64,000 bases of DNA from CAYJBH01 sp964368625 (lineage in GTDB: Bacteria; Bacillota; Clostridia; Oscillospirales; Ruminococcaceae): NCBI GenBank assembly GCA_964368625.1, contig CAYJBH010000013.1, forward strand, positions 5,482 through 69,481, given 5' to 3'. Below the pieces are notes generated by a model. That model did no database searches, had not been told where the DNA came from, and saw nothing but the letters and a program-made list of their open reading frames with translations. The translations under genes and the position numbers were made by a program. Positions 37,260 through 46,646 of this stretch are shown here, piece after piece. The stretch's first letter is position 1; the number at the start of each line of letters is the position of its first letter.

Positions 37260-37742
37260 ATGATTAACCGTATAAACAACTTAAATGAAAACAACTATAA
37301 AACAACAACAACAGCGAAATCTACCAATCGGCAACATGTAGCCGGTAAAAATAGAGCCGATAGGGTGGGTATATTGGCGCAAGCTAAGGAAACGACAACA
37401 TCACAAACGATGCTTATCGAAATGATGAATAGTTCGCTTGCTGCTATGCAGGCAGATATTAAGCGGATAGAATCCGAGGCAGAGTACAATAAAATTTTGG
37501 TTGAATGTATGAAGATAGCGGCAAAGATAACTGATGGCACAGCATCTATGGAGGAGATTCGATTTCTCCAAAAGCATGGCGTAGAAATGTATGCAATGGC
37601 AATGTCTTTACGTAAACCTAAAGGCGATGAAGATGACAATAAAGAGAACGAGACCACCACAGATATTAAAAAGTTAGGAGAAAATTCACCGAATACAGAT
37701 AATATGATGGTAGCTTTTTCGAGCTTATCGGCAGAAGAGTAA
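37260..37742 (+). CDS. Hypothetical protein, own promoter and terminator
   Basis: 160 residues, no recognisable family. The Asn/Thr-rich N-terminus and acidic Glu/Asn/Thr-rich C-terminus look disordered, with a helical central region (about 45-120) that could form a coiled coil. No membrane segment or signal peptide. An aggtg RBS lies upstream and a terminator follows, so it is monocistronic. Confidence 0.6.
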   Translation: MINRINNLNENNYKTTTTAKSTNRQHVAGKNRADRVGILAQAKETTTSQTMLIEMMNSSLAAMQADIKRIESEAEYNKILVECMKIAAKITDGTASMEEIRFLQKHGVEMYAMAMSLRKPKGDEDDNKENETTTDIKKLGENSPNTDNMMVAFSSLSAEE

Positions 37743-37774
37743 AAACATTATAATGAAATATAGTTTAGTTTTTG

Positions 37775-37818
37775 GTAAAGGTAACTTGTAGTATTATTCA
37801 AGGTATCTTTACTTTTTT
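37775..37818 (+). terminator. Intrinsic terminator
   Basis: A 14-base stem with one wobble and one mismatch (arms 37775-37788 and 37799-37812) is followed by six T (37813-37818). It ends the 160-residue gene. Confidence 0.75.
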
Positions 37819-37864
37819 GTTAATTATAGATTACCATTATTATGTATAGAAAATTAACTTTTAC

Positions 37865-37893
37865 TTGACAAAAAGCTAATAATAAAATATTAT
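37865..37893 (+). promoter_or_regulatory. Sigma-A promoter for metY-recA operon
   Basis: TTGACA (37865-37870) and TATTAT (37888-37893) with a 17-base spacer, 48 bases upstream of the metY-like ATG. Confidence 0.75.
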
Positions 37894-37941
37894 TAAAGGG
37901 AGTATTCAATTTTAATAATTTAAAGAAAGGAACGTAAAGGT

Positions 37942-39204
37942 ATGAAAAAAGCTACCTCATGTTTACACGCAGGTTATTCACCGAAAAACGGTGAACCCGG
38001 CGTACCACCAATTGTCCAAAGCACAACCTACAGATTCGATTCCACCGGTGAAATAGCAGGCCTTTTTGACATGCCTACGGCTCACCTATATTCTCGTTTT
38101 TCAAACCCGACAACCGACTGTGTTGAAAAAAAGATAGCTGAACTTGAAGGTGGGGCTGCCGCAATGTGTACCTCCTCCGGCCAGGCAGCAACAATGTTTG
38201 CTGTATTAAATATCTGTTCAGCCGGAGATAGTATTTTATGCTCTACAGCCATATATGGTGGCAGTTTAAACCTGTTATCAGTAACATTAAAACGTTATGG
38301 GATAGACTGCATATTCTTCGATCAAGCTAAAAGCGAGCAAGAAATTTCTGCATTAGTTAAGGCAAATACAAAATGTGTTTTTGCCGAAACACTTTCTAAC
38401 CCCACCCTTAAGGTTCTTGATATAGAAAAGATTGCATCGGTGGCACATTCTAATAATATACCGTTAATAGTCGATAACACCTTCCCAACACCTATACTTT
38501 GTCGCCCCATCGAGCATGGAGCAGATATCGTTATCCACTCCACCAGCAAATATATGGATGGACATGCGGTGCAGGTAGGCGGAGTTATAGTTGATAGTGG
38601 TAAGTTTAACTGGGATAACGGTAAGTTTCCTGATTTTTGCACTCCGGACGAGAGCTACCATGGTGTGGTATACACCCGTGATTTTGGGGCTGTAGCTTAT
38701 ATAGTAAAGGCGCGTATGCAGCTCATGAGAGACTTTGGAGCCTACCCGTCGTCTCATTCATCCTTCCTGCTAAATATGGGTTTGGAGACGTTGGATGTTA
38801 GGATGGAACGTTACTGCCAAAACACCGTTAAAGTTGCAAACTACCTGTCTGATAACGATAAGATCAACTCGGTGAGCTATCCTGCATTAGAGGGAGATTC
38901 GCAGAACGAGTTGGCAAAAAAATATCTAAAGAATGGTTGTAGCGGAGTTATTTCGGTAGATATTAAGGGCGGAAGAGAAAAGGTAGAGCTATTCTGCGAT
39001 TCGTTAAAGCTTGTTAGCCGTGAGGTGCATGTTGCCGATATAAGGAGCTGTATACTTCACCCTGCAAGCAGCACCCATCGCCAGCTAACCGAAGAACAAC
39101 TTAAGGCTAGTGGAGTTTATGTTGGCATTGTAAGGTTATCTATAGGGCTTGAGGATGTTGATGATATCATAGAGGATATAGAACAGGCGTTAGGAAAAAT
39201 ATAA
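37942..39204 (+). CDS. PLP-dependent Cys/Met metabolism enzyme (O-acetylhomoserine sulfhydrylase-like)
   Basis: This is a gamma-family PLP enzyme, 420 residues. The PLP lysine is Lys203 in HSTSKYMDGH; the Tyr/Arg phosphate-binding motif is YSRFSNPT. It could be O-acetylhomoserine sulfhydrylase (MetY) or a methionine gamma-lyase; the two are hard to separate by eye. It leads an operon with recA 20 bases downstream. Confidence 0.85.
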   Translation: MKKATSCLHAGYSPKNGEPGVPPIVQSTTYRFDSTGEIAGLFDMPTAHLYSRFSNPTTDCVEKKIAELEGGAAAMCTSSGQAATMFAVLNICSAGDSILCSTAIYGGSLNLLSVTLKRYGIDCIFFDQAKSEQEISALVKANTKCVFAETLSNPTLKVLDIEKIASVAHSNNIPLIVDNTFPTPILCRPIEHGADIVIHSTSKYMDGHAVQVGGVIVDSGKFNWDNGKFPDFCTPDESYHGVVYTRDFGAVAYIVKARMQLMRDFGAYPSSHSSFLLNMGLETLDVRMERYCQNTVKVANYLSDNDKINSVSYPALEGDSQNELAKKYLKNGCSGVISVDIKGGREKVELFCDSLKLVSREVHVADIRSCILHPASSTHRQLTEEQLKASGVYVGIVRLSIGLEDVDDIIEDIEQALGKI

Positions 39205-39224
39205 TATAGGAGAGGGCGAATACT

Positions 39225-40325
39225 ATGGCAAGCAAGAAGGAAGCATTGGATACCGCAATTGCTCATATCGAACGACAGTACGGCAAGGGAGCCGTAATGA
39301 AGCTTGGCGACAGCGTCGGAATGCAGGTAGATGCAATCTCTACCGGCTCGTTAGGCCTTGATGCTGCACTCGGAATAGGCGGACTTCCTCGTGGTAGGGT
39401 TGTAGAAATTTATGGCCCTGAGAGTAGCGGTAAAACCACACTTGCACTGCACTGTGTTGCTGAGGCTCAAAAAATAGGCGGTGAAGCAGCGTTTATCGAT
39501 GTTGAGCATGCCTTAGACCCGGTTTATGCAAAGGCGCTTGGTGTAGACATAGATTCTCTCCTTGTTGCCCAGCCGGATACCGGTGAACAGGCACTTGAAA
39601 TTACCGAGGCACTAGTGCGAAGCGGAGCAATTGATATCATCGTTATTGATAGTGTGGCGGCAATGGTGCCACGAGCCGAGATAGAGGGAGAGATGGGAGA
39701 TTCTCACGTAGGCCTTCAAGCTAGGTTGATGAGTCAGGCTCTTAGAAAACTAACCGGAATACTAGGTAAAACAGCTACCATTTGTGTATTCATTAATCAG
39801 CTTCGCGAAAAGGTTGGAGTTGTATATGGAAATCCCGAAGTAACCAGTGGTGGTCGTGCATTGAAATACTATTCCTCGGTTAGAATAGATGTAAGAAGGA
39901 TAGAGGGATTAAAAAACGGAACCGAATTTATCGGTAATAGAACCAGAGCAAAGGTTGTTAAAAACAAGGTGTCTCCGCCATTTAGAGAAGCAGAGTTTGA
40001 CATCATGTTTGGTGAAGGCATTTCTAAATATGGTGAGTTATTAGATATGGCTGTTAAGATGAACATCGTTCAAAGGGCCGGGGCTTGGTTTGCTTATGGT
40101 GAAACAAGACTTGGTCAGGGACGAGATAATGCTAAACAGTTTTTTAAAGATAACCCTGAAATATTTTCTGAGGTAGAACAAAAAGTTCGTGCAGGCATGA
40201 CAAATTCTATAGAGGCACCACCAAAACGTGCTGATATTGATAAACAGGAACCCACAGTTACAGCCGGTAAGGGAAAATCTACCGGAAAACGTCGAGGAGC
40301 GTCTATTGATATAGTAGTGGAGTAA
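39225..40325 (+). CDS. recA: Recombinase RecA
   Basis: RecA catalyses strand exchange and LexA co-cleavage. 366 residues. Walker A is GPESSGKTT (64-72), followed by VIDSVAAMVPRAEIEGEMGD and the L2-region NPEVTSGGRALKYY. The C-terminal tail is basic rather than acidic (KGKSTGKRRG). Cotranscribed with metY-like and response regulator genes; recX is elsewhere. Confidence 0.97.
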   Translation: MASKKEALDTAIAHIERQYGKGAVMKLGDSVGMQVDAISTGSLGLDAALGIGGLPRGRVVEIYGPESSGKTTLALHCVAEAQKIGGEAAFIDVEHALDPVYAKALGVDIDSLLVAQPDTGEQALEITEALVRSGAIDIIVIDSVAAMVPRAEIEGEMGDSHVGLQARLMSQALRKLTGILGKTATICVFINQLREKVGVVYGNPEVTSGGRALKYYSSVRIDVRRIEGLKNGTEFIGNRTRAKVVKNKVSPPFREAEFDIMFGEGISKYGELLDMAVKMNIVQRAGAWFAYGETRLGQGRDNAKQFFKDNPEIFSEVEQKVRAGMTNSIEAPPKRADIDKQEPTVTAGKGKSTGKRRGASIDIVVE

Positions 40326-40331
40326 GATTTT

Positions 40332-41021
40332 ATGCAGAACAAATCTATTTTGGTTTTAGAGGATGAAAAGGCTTTACGTGAGACACTTTGCAACCATTTA
40401 AACCTACTCGGCTATACAGTTTATCCCGCTGATACCATAAAAATAGCAGAGGTACAATCGGTGAGACATACCCCGGATTTGTATATTTTGGATGTAATGC
40501 TACCCGATGGTACCGGACTTGATTTTTGCCGTAGATTACGTGAATATTCGGCGGCACCGGTTATATTTTTAACCTGTCTTGACGATGCTGATGATATTGT
40601 AAACGGTATCGAGCAGGGCGGTGATGCATATCTTACAAAACCGGTAGACTATAATGTGTTATCGGCACATATCTTGGCACAACTAAGAAGGAGCGGTTCA
40701 AACTATACCGGCTCGGTTGACCTTTATCCAATGAAGATAGATCTAATGCGTGGCGTGGTTATCATTGATGATTTTGAGATTGCATTGTCGCAAAAAGAGG
40801 CTCAGCTACTTGCATTCCTTGCTACTAATGTTGAACACGCATTTACTCGTGATGAAATTTTTAAAGAAGTTTGGGGTGATGGAGTAGATAGCGGAATTGT
40901 AAGAAAATACATTTCGATTCTTAGAAAAAAACTATCCGAGATAGAGGTGTGCCCCGTAGAGATTATCTCTACACCTCAGGGGAGATATCTTCTAAGTCGT
41001 CGAACAATGTCGGAATGGTAA
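40332..41021 (+). CDS. OmpR-type response regulator
   Basis: 229 residues; receiver domain with phospho-acceptor Asp54 (LDVMLPDG) and the Lys103 in LTKPVD, followed by a winged-helix DNA-binding domain (FTRDEIFKEVWGD). It starts 6 bases after recA, and its 3' end overlaps the tail of the convergent histidine kinase by 53 bases. The two probably form a cognate pair. Confidence 0.92.
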   Translation: MQNKSILVLEDEKALRETLCNHLNLLGYTVYPADTIKIAEVQSVRHTPDLYILDVMLPDGTGLDFCRRLREYSAAPVIFLTCLDDADDIVNGIEQGGDAYLTKPVDYNVLSAHILAQLRRSGSNYTGSVDLYPMKIDLMRGVVIIDDFEIALSQKEAQLLAFLATNVEHAFTRDEIFKEVWGDGVDSGIVRKYISILRKKLSEIEVCPVEIISTPQGRYLLSRRTMSEW

Positions 41022-42987
41022 AGTAAATACTTGTGCCGATTCCCTCTTCACTTTCAACAAATATTCTACCACCGTGAGCTTCCACAATATGCTTACAAAT
41101 GTATAATCCTAGTCCGGTTCCGGTATCATTACCAGAGCCGGAATCTTTTTTTGAGTAACGGTCGAACAATATGGGCAAAAGTTTGGCCGAGATTCCTGGT
41201 CCATTGTCTACGATGCCGATCTTAATAAAGTCATCATCTATTCCTATATCTATTCTTATTTCACCATTAATGGTGTGGCGCATGGCATTAGCAACAAGAT
41301 TAACAAGAACCTGCCTGATTCGAGTCTCATCAATATTTACATCCGGTAGATCGTACACACGATTATAAATTACTCTATTGTTGTTTTTATTTAGGGCAGG
41401 GCAGTAGGTATCGAGGGTTGTTTTAATCATGGCATCAAGCTGTGTAGGTGTTCGCTTTAAAACCATACGCTCCTCTTCAATCTTGGCTAAATCTAGAAGC
41501 TGAGACACCATCAATGCAAGCCTATCCGACTCAGACGAGATAAGTCTGAGTCTTTTGGCATTTTCAGCAATATTCCCTTCCTGCATAAGGCTTCTAGAGC
41601 TGGTTTGCGCATAGCCTGAAATCACAGCGAGAGGGGTTTTAAGCTCATGAGATATGTTTGCAAGAAACTTAGTTTTAAGCAAGTCGAGCTTACGAAGTGA
41701 TTCCCTTTCAGCCTTAACAGCCTGGCTATATTGCATCGCCTCTAGGGTGCGCCTTCGGTTCATCATAAACAGGTATATGAGCTGGGTTACTATTAGTAAT
41801 AGCATTGCAATATCGGTAAAGGTATATACCCCGCTAACAACAAGGCTGTCTACAACAATAAAGTCATATACGGTAGCAAGTGCTAACGCAACCATGCCAA
41901 ATAATGAAATTATGTGCTCAGGCCAAAAACTTTTCATTTTCATAAAAAAAGGAATTAGGAAAAGTAGGTAGGCAATAGGGGATAGTACACCATAGATACT
42001 GATAATAGATGTGAAGAAAATTGGTTCGGTAAGGCTAATTATTGCAATTAAAATTAGTGTTATAGCCCCCATAACCCACAACATTGGGTTAGGTATAATG
42101 TTTGGGAAAACGGTGCTAAAATACATTATGAAGAAGAACATAATTATTGGTTGCCCGAGATAATATGCATAGTAAACGAAATTTTCGGTAGCAATCGGAA
42201 TAATTTCCGAAAAAGTACCGCCCTCCATTCCGCTATTAATGGCGGTAAACATGCATACCACGGCAAGCCAAAGGTTTTCTGTCTGGTTGATGTGTGTAAA
42301 GAAAAGTGCAAGGGTGAGCATACCAAACCCAATATAGATACCTACTAAAACAGCGTCGAAGCTGCGCCCAACCGGGGTAAAAACATAGCCTGGGTCGGTG
42401 TTAACTAAGGAAATATAGGCAACAAGTGGTGTGCCATGTTCGTTGCTGTTCATAAATGAAGCTATCTGTATTATTAGATCGATATAGCCGTTTTCATCTG
42501 GACTAGCATAGATAGTTAAGGGGGTTCTACCTATTTCAACATCATCCACATTGTCGGCAGGCATACCGCTGGTATCAACAATCTGACCGTTAGCATAGGC
42601 AAGTGCAGAATAAAAATCCCCTTCCATAGATATCTTGTAGGCTTGTCCGTTTTGTGGAACTTTAATTTTAAATCGTTGGGTAAGATACTCTGTTGAGGCA
42701 TCCGGATTAATAGTAACAGCGTCATAGTTGTCAATATTATCAGGTGTTAATAACATATTTGGATAGTAGTGGGTAGATGTAAGTTGATAAACTTTATCTT
42801 CAAAGTCGCTTGTAGAAATGTCATAGGTATCTATAGTGTTACTTTGCGCGTTAACTGAATATGTTTTAGTGTTTCCATAATGTTCATCCCGAGAAAAACC
42901 ACCAATAACTAACAAGGTTACGAGGGTGATAGAGATTAGTGCCAGTAAAACTTCGCTGTATTCCCTTATAAAATTCTTAGTACGCAT
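40969..42987 (-). CDS. Sensor histidine kinase with 7TM-DISM-like input
   Basis: 672 residues. An N-terminal helix, an extracellular beta-rich domain (about 50-200), seven membrane helices resembling the 7TMR-DISM sensor, a linker helix, then the kinase. The H-box is NISHELKTPLA (His ~446), with N box NLVANAMRH, G1 DNGPGIS and G2 GTGLGLYICKHIVEAHGG. I chose the ATG at 42987 (RBS aaaggaac); the longer frame would start within the promoter. Ligand unknown. Confidence 0.9.
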   Translation of the reverse strand: MRTKNFIREYSEVLLALISITLVTLLVIGGFSRDEHYGNTKTYSVNAQSNTIDTYDISTSDFEDKVYQLTSTHYYPNMLLTPDNIDNYDAVTINPDASTEYLTQRFKIKVPQNGQAYKISMEGDFYSALAYANGQIVDTSGMPADNVDDVEIGRTPLTIYASPDENGYIDLIIQIASFMNSNEHGTPLVAYISLVNTDPGYVFTPVGRSFDAVLVGIYIGFGMLTLALFFTHINQTENLWLAVVCMFTAINSGMEGGTFSEIIPIATENFVYYAYYLGQPIIMFFFIMYFSTVFPNIIPNPMLWVMGAITLILIAIISLTEPIFFTSIISIYGVLSPIAYLLFLIPFFMKMKSFWPEHIISLFGMVALALATVYDFIVVDSLVVSGVYTFTDIAMLLLIVTQLIYLFMMNRRRTLEAMQYSQAVKAERESLRKLDLLKTKFLANISHELKTPLAVISGYAQTSSRSLMQEGNIAENAKRLRLISSESDRLALMVSQLLDLAKIEEERMVLKRTPTQLDAMIKTTLDTYCPALNKNNNRVIYNRVYDLPDVNIDETRIRQVLVNLVANAMRHTINGEIRIDIGIDDDFIKIGIVDNGPGISAKLLPILFDRYSKKDSGSGNDTGTGLGLYICKHIVEAHGGRIFVESEEGIGTSIYFTIPTLFDDLEDISPEV

Positions 42988-43021
42988 TAAAAGTTCCTTT
43001 CGGCGATCTCCTACTAACCTC

Positions 43022-43050
43022 ATATTATCATAAATACAACCTTATTTCAA
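43022..43050 (-). promoter_or_regulatory. Promoter for histidine kinase
   Basis: On the minus strand TTGAAA (43045-43050) and TAATAT (43022-43027) are 17 bases apart, 35 bases upstream of the kinase ATG at 42987. Confidence 0.65.
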
Positions 43051-43597
43051 CCAATATGTTAAATAAACAGATTGCTTTTGCATTGCCCTATCAGACAACT
43101 TGCGAGCGCAGTTAGATAGCTGTAAAAATAGTAAGGTTAATACACAAGATATAGTTTGTAAACAGATAGCACCATTAATGTATCGTATTACTTGTCAAGC
43201 TCAGCATTTCTAAATTATAAAATAATGCTATAAGAGCACTAATGCTTATCCGGCTATGGATAGGTTAGCTTTTTTATGAAGTAGGAAAAAAACAAAATGT
43301 GAGGTGGGAAAAAACAATTAGGCAAAAGCGGAACGGCAATTGCACATCCCTAACTATGAGAAGAACTCACATTGCTTGCTGCCCCCCATGCAATTGCCAA
43401 TCATAGGTGCAACTATCTCGCTTCACTCGCTTTATCGTGGGGGGAGGTGGATCGTTCTGCTCAACTCTTTGTTCACTGCAGTGAACAAAGAGTTCCACCC
43501 ACTGCTGTGGTCTGGGGAACGGAAAAAAACAACTAATATGAATAATATCAGGTCTTAAATAATATATATTTTATGAAACAATAAGGGGGAACTAATT
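43051..43597. other. Intergenic region with inserted-looking structured element
   Basis: The first 250 bases are AT-rich without a gene. From about 43321 to 43517 the composition turns GC-rich and highly self-complementary. It includes inverted repeats 43335-43344/43389-43398, 43382-43388/43438-43444, and a perfect 32-base palindrome (43463-43494). Similar A-rich blocks (ggaaaaaacaa type) flank it near 43306 and 43518. The frame at 43340-43558 has no RBS and crosses these repeats, so it is rejected as a gene. The last 80 bases precede the SPOCS gene and hold an aaggggg RBS. Confidence 0.5.
43463..43494. repeat. Perfect 32-base palindrome
   Basis: The arms aactctttgttcactg (43463-43478) and its reverse complement (43479-43494) meet with no loop. 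Outer GGTGG/CCACC (43446-43450, 43495-43499) can extend it with an interior bulge. Confidence 0.8.
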
Positions 43598-45094
43598 ATG
43601 GATGCTATAATTCAAAGCAAAAACATTCCGGTTTATCGAGGATTAACCGACAGCTATTTTGAGCTGCCGATTGAAACCGAAATACTGGTTCCGGACTATG
43701 TTGCCGAAGTGTTCAGAATAATAAAGTGCACGGTAGGCCATACGGTATTTCAAAAAAGCATGATATCGGGAAAAATATTGATTGAAGGTTATCATAAAGT
43801 TTCGGTCTTTTATCAGGCTGAAAACAGCAGCGCTATCTGCCAGATAGAACAAAAACTTCCATTTTCAAAAAGTCTTGATTATAGAGGCGAGTGTATCGGA
43901 GAACATCGCATAACGGTTAATGGTCAATGCGAGTATCTTAACTGTAGGGCCATTAACCAAAGAAGGATTGACGTTAGAGGATCATACGGTATGACAGCTT
44001 CGTTGCGATCCTTTGATGAGATGCCGGCGGTTGGCGCTATCGACTCCGAAACTATTTATCAAAAGTTTAATGAACTTAGCTATATCAGTTATAATTCAAC
44101 TGTTGAAAAACAGTTTACATTAGAACACGATGTTGAGTTTTATGAGGCACCCCGAAGTGTTCTTTATAACTATAGCGGGGCAAGTGTTAGTTCGGTAGAA
44201 CAGGTAGGCGACCGAATTATAGTAAAAGGCGAGGTTAAAACCTCGATTAGCTATATTTCTAACCAAGAAACCTTTATAAAGGAGGTTAAAACAATACCGG
44301 TAAATCAGGTTTTAGAGGTGGATGTTGAGGAAGGAGAGCTAATAATTTGCCCAACCATAACCATAAATAGTTGCAGTGTGATGGAGTCGGAAAATGAGGG
44401 TTATGTAGTTTCTTTAAACTGCGTTATATCAGCGGCCATCTACCTTGAGCAGAATCAAACGGTGGTAAAAGATGCCTTTTCAGCTGAATCAAATTACTGT
44501 ACCACATATAGTAATGTCGAGCTACTTAGTGATAGGGAGAGGGTGGCTACAGATATGACTCTTAGCATACCAGTGCCTATCATAGAGGATATTGTGTCGG
44601 TAGTTGATAGCTTTACAACTATCGGAGCAATAAAGGTGCAGCACTCTGAAATTGGCTCACAACTAATGGGAGAGCTAACGGTACATTTAATATGTGAAAA
44701 TGAGCTGGGAGAGCTATGCTGTCTCGACAATGCAGGAGAATATAAAATTTCTACTACAGGTAGCATTAATGAATCAAGCTTTATAGATCTGGCTGCATCG
44801 GTAACAAATACAGTATGCAATCTTTCAGGGAAAGAGGTTTCGGTAGAGGTATCTGTATCTGTTTATGGCATTATCTGTAGGAAAAGCAGCTTTAGTATTT
44901 TACAGAGTATCGAGCTAACCGATACAGTATCGGAGGAGGCGAATGCAGCGCTTTGTATCTACTTTGCAGATGCGGGAGAGGCAGTTTTTGATATTGCCAA
45001 AAGATACGGAGCATCACCCGAAGGAATAATGTCTCACAATAGCTTAACAGAAGAGATATTGAAATCAAAACAGCGACTTATAGTGCCGGTTTAA
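43598..45094 (+). CDS. SPOCS (DUF3794) and LysM domain spore-envelope protein
   Basis: 498 residues: tandem SPOCS/DUF3794 domains (an early ELPIETEILVPDYVAEVFRI segment and two further repeats) and a C-terminal LysM module (VFDIAKRYGASPEGI ... RLIVPV) that binds glycan. The family is associated with spore cortex/coat assembly in Clostridia. SpoIVA follows 67 bases downstream, consistent with sporulation expression; the sigma-E promoter was not identified. Confidence 0.85.
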   Translation: MDAIIQSKNIPVYRGLTDSYFELPIETEILVPDYVAEVFRIIKCTVGHTVFQKSMISGKILIEGYHKVSVFYQAENSSAICQIEQKLPFSKSLDYRGECIGEHRITVNGQCEYLNCRAINQRRIDVRGSYGMTASLRSFDEMPAVGAIDSETIYQKFNELSYISYNSTVEKQFTLEHDVEFYEAPRSVLYNYSGASVSSVEQVGDRIIVKGEVKTSISYISNQETFIKEVKTIPVNQVLEVDVEEGELIICPTITINSCSVMESENEGYVVSLNCVISAAIYLEQNQTVVKDAFSAESNYCTTYSNVELLSDRERVATDMTLSIPVPIIEDIVSVVDSFTTIGAIKVQHSEIGSQLMGELTVHLICENELGELCCLDNAGEYKISTTGSINESSFIDLAASVTNTVCNLSGKEVSVEVSVSVYGIICRKSSFSILQSIELTDTVSEEANAALCIYFADAGEAVFDIAKRYGASPEGIMSHNSLTEEILKSKQRLIVPV

Positions 45095-45161
45095 CCAAGT
45101 TAAAAACCACAATCAACAATATAGAATAGCATGAAATGTGCGGAAAGGAATAGGCTCATAG

Positions 45162-46421
45162 ATGGAAAATTTTGATATATACAGCGATATTGCACAGCGA
45201 ACCGGCGGGGATATCTATATAGGTGTTGTTGGTCCGGTGAGAACAGGAAAAAGTACATTTATAAAACGTTTTATGGAGGAAATGATTTTACCTGAGATAG
45301 ACAGTGTTCCGTTAAGAAATCGAACCGTAGATGAACTTCCACAGTCAGCAACCGGCAAAACAATTATGACAACCGAACCCAAGTTTATACCTGAGCAGTC
45401 AATAGCAATACAGCTAGAAAACGGAACACATTTTAACTCGAGATTAATAGATTGTGTTGGCTATGTTGTGGAAGGTGCAATGGGTCATGAAGAAAATGGT
45501 GAACCAAGAATGGTGAAATCGCCATGGTTTGAAAAAGATATACCATTTGACACCGCTGCTGAAATTGGCACAAAAAAGGTGATTAGAGATCATTCAACCA
45601 TAGGACTTGTTATAACAACAGATGGTACTATAGGGGATATACCTCGTGTTGCATACCAGGAAGCTGAGCAGAGGGTTATCGAAGAACTGCTGGAGATTAA
45701 AAAGCCTTTTGTAGTTTTGCTCAACACCATCGATCCATACAGTGAACAGGCAATTGCATTGGCACAAGGGCTTTCACAAAGATACGGGGTTACGGTAAAA
45801 CCTGTTAACTGTCTCGACCTAGGAGAATCAGAATTTGCCGATATACTTCGCTCAGTGTTATATGAATTTCCGGTAAAAGAAATTCGGGTTGACATGCCTC
45901 GCTGGATTAACCTACTAGAAAAAGGACATTGGCTTCAACAGTCGGTATATCAGGATGTTCTTGTTTTTGCAGATAAGGTAGAGCACATTAAAGAACTTTG
46001 TGATGTTGCCACTATTATGGAAAATCCTAATGTAAACGATTGCTGTTTAGAGGATGTGAATCTTGGCACCGGAAGCGTAACCATTGCATTAACTCTAAAC
46101 GATGATATTTTTTATAAAATTCTTGGTGAAACCACAGGTCTTAATATTGTGGATGAAGCAAGTCTGATGCCCTGTATAATTAAGCTTGCAAGGGACAAGA
46201 GGGAGTATGAAAAGATAAAACATGCCCTCGACGAAGTAGAGGCAACCGGCTATGGAATAGTTATGCCAACACGAGAGGAGCTTGTTCTTGAAGAACCGGA
46301 AATTATTAAACAGTCAGGAAGATTTGGTGTTAAAATTCGTGCAGGGGCACCTTCAATACATATTGAATGTATCAAACAGAAGTTATGTTTTTGGGGGATG
46401 TGCGGGGAAAGGTCGGCGTGA
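45162..46421 (+). CDS. spoIVA: Stage IV sporulation protein A, C-terminally truncated
   Basis: SpoIVA is the ATPase that polymerises to form the spore coat base. Walker A is GPVRTGKS (24-31). The frame matches the family through GVKIRAGAPSIHIE and then changes to an 18-residue unrelated tail ending in CFWGMCGERSA. It is 419 residues instead of about 490, so the last ~70 residues (region linked to SpoVM contact in Bacillus) are missing. The 3' end and following bases are unusually G-rich, as if the end were replaced. An aaagga RBS precedes the ATG. Confidence 0.88.
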   Translation: MENFDIYSDIAQRTGGDIYIGVVGPVRTGKSTFIKRFMEEMILPEIDSVPLRNRTVDELPQSATGKTIMTTEPKFIPEQSIAIQLENGTHFNSRLIDCVGYVVEGAMGHEENGEPRMVKSPWFEKDIPFDTAAEIGTKKVIRDHSTIGLVITTDGTIGDIPRVAYQEAEQRVIEELLEIKKPFVVLLNTIDPYSEQAIALAQGLSQRYGVTVKPVNCLDLGESEFADILRSVLYEFPVKEIRVDMPRWINLLEKGHWLQQSVYQDVLVFADKVEHIKELCDVATIMENPNVNDCCLEDVNLGTGSVTIALTLNDDIFYKILGETTGLNIVDEASLMPCIIKLARDKREYEKIKHALDEVEATGYGIVMPTREELVLEEPEIIKQSGRFGVKIRAGAPSIHIECIKQKLCFWGMCGERSA

Positions 46422-46490
46422 GAGGAGGTTTGAGGTGGGGGTTCATATAATAATCTAATAATGCATGATAAATAAAATGAATAGTTTATG

Positions 46491-46523
46491 AAAGCGCTTC
46501 ATGTGATGATGAAGAGCTTTTTT
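46491..46523 (+). terminator. Intrinsic terminator after spoIVA
   Basis: A 12-base stem with one mismatch (46491-46502, 46509-46520) is followed by a T-run (to 46523). It separates sporulation genes from the surface-polymer cluster. Confidence 0.75.
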
Positions 46524-46577
46524 GTTTATTGTATTATAAAACAACATCTGAATTATAGACACTATCAATAAAAAGTG

Positions 46578-46605
46578 TTGAAATACTGTATTTTTATGGT
46601 ATAAT
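46578..46605 (+). promoter_or_regulatory. Promoter of surface-polymer cluster
   Basis: TTGAAA (46578-46583) and TATAAT (46600-46605) with a 16-base spacer, 41 bases before the first gene. Confidence 0.7.
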
Positions 46606-46646
46606 ATAAAAGTTAGTATATTAATAATAATAGAGTGTAAGCTAAT

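Noticed and set aside
43340..43558. 72-codon frame in intergenic element
   Set aside because: Crosses strong inverted repeats, lacks RBS and recognisable domain.
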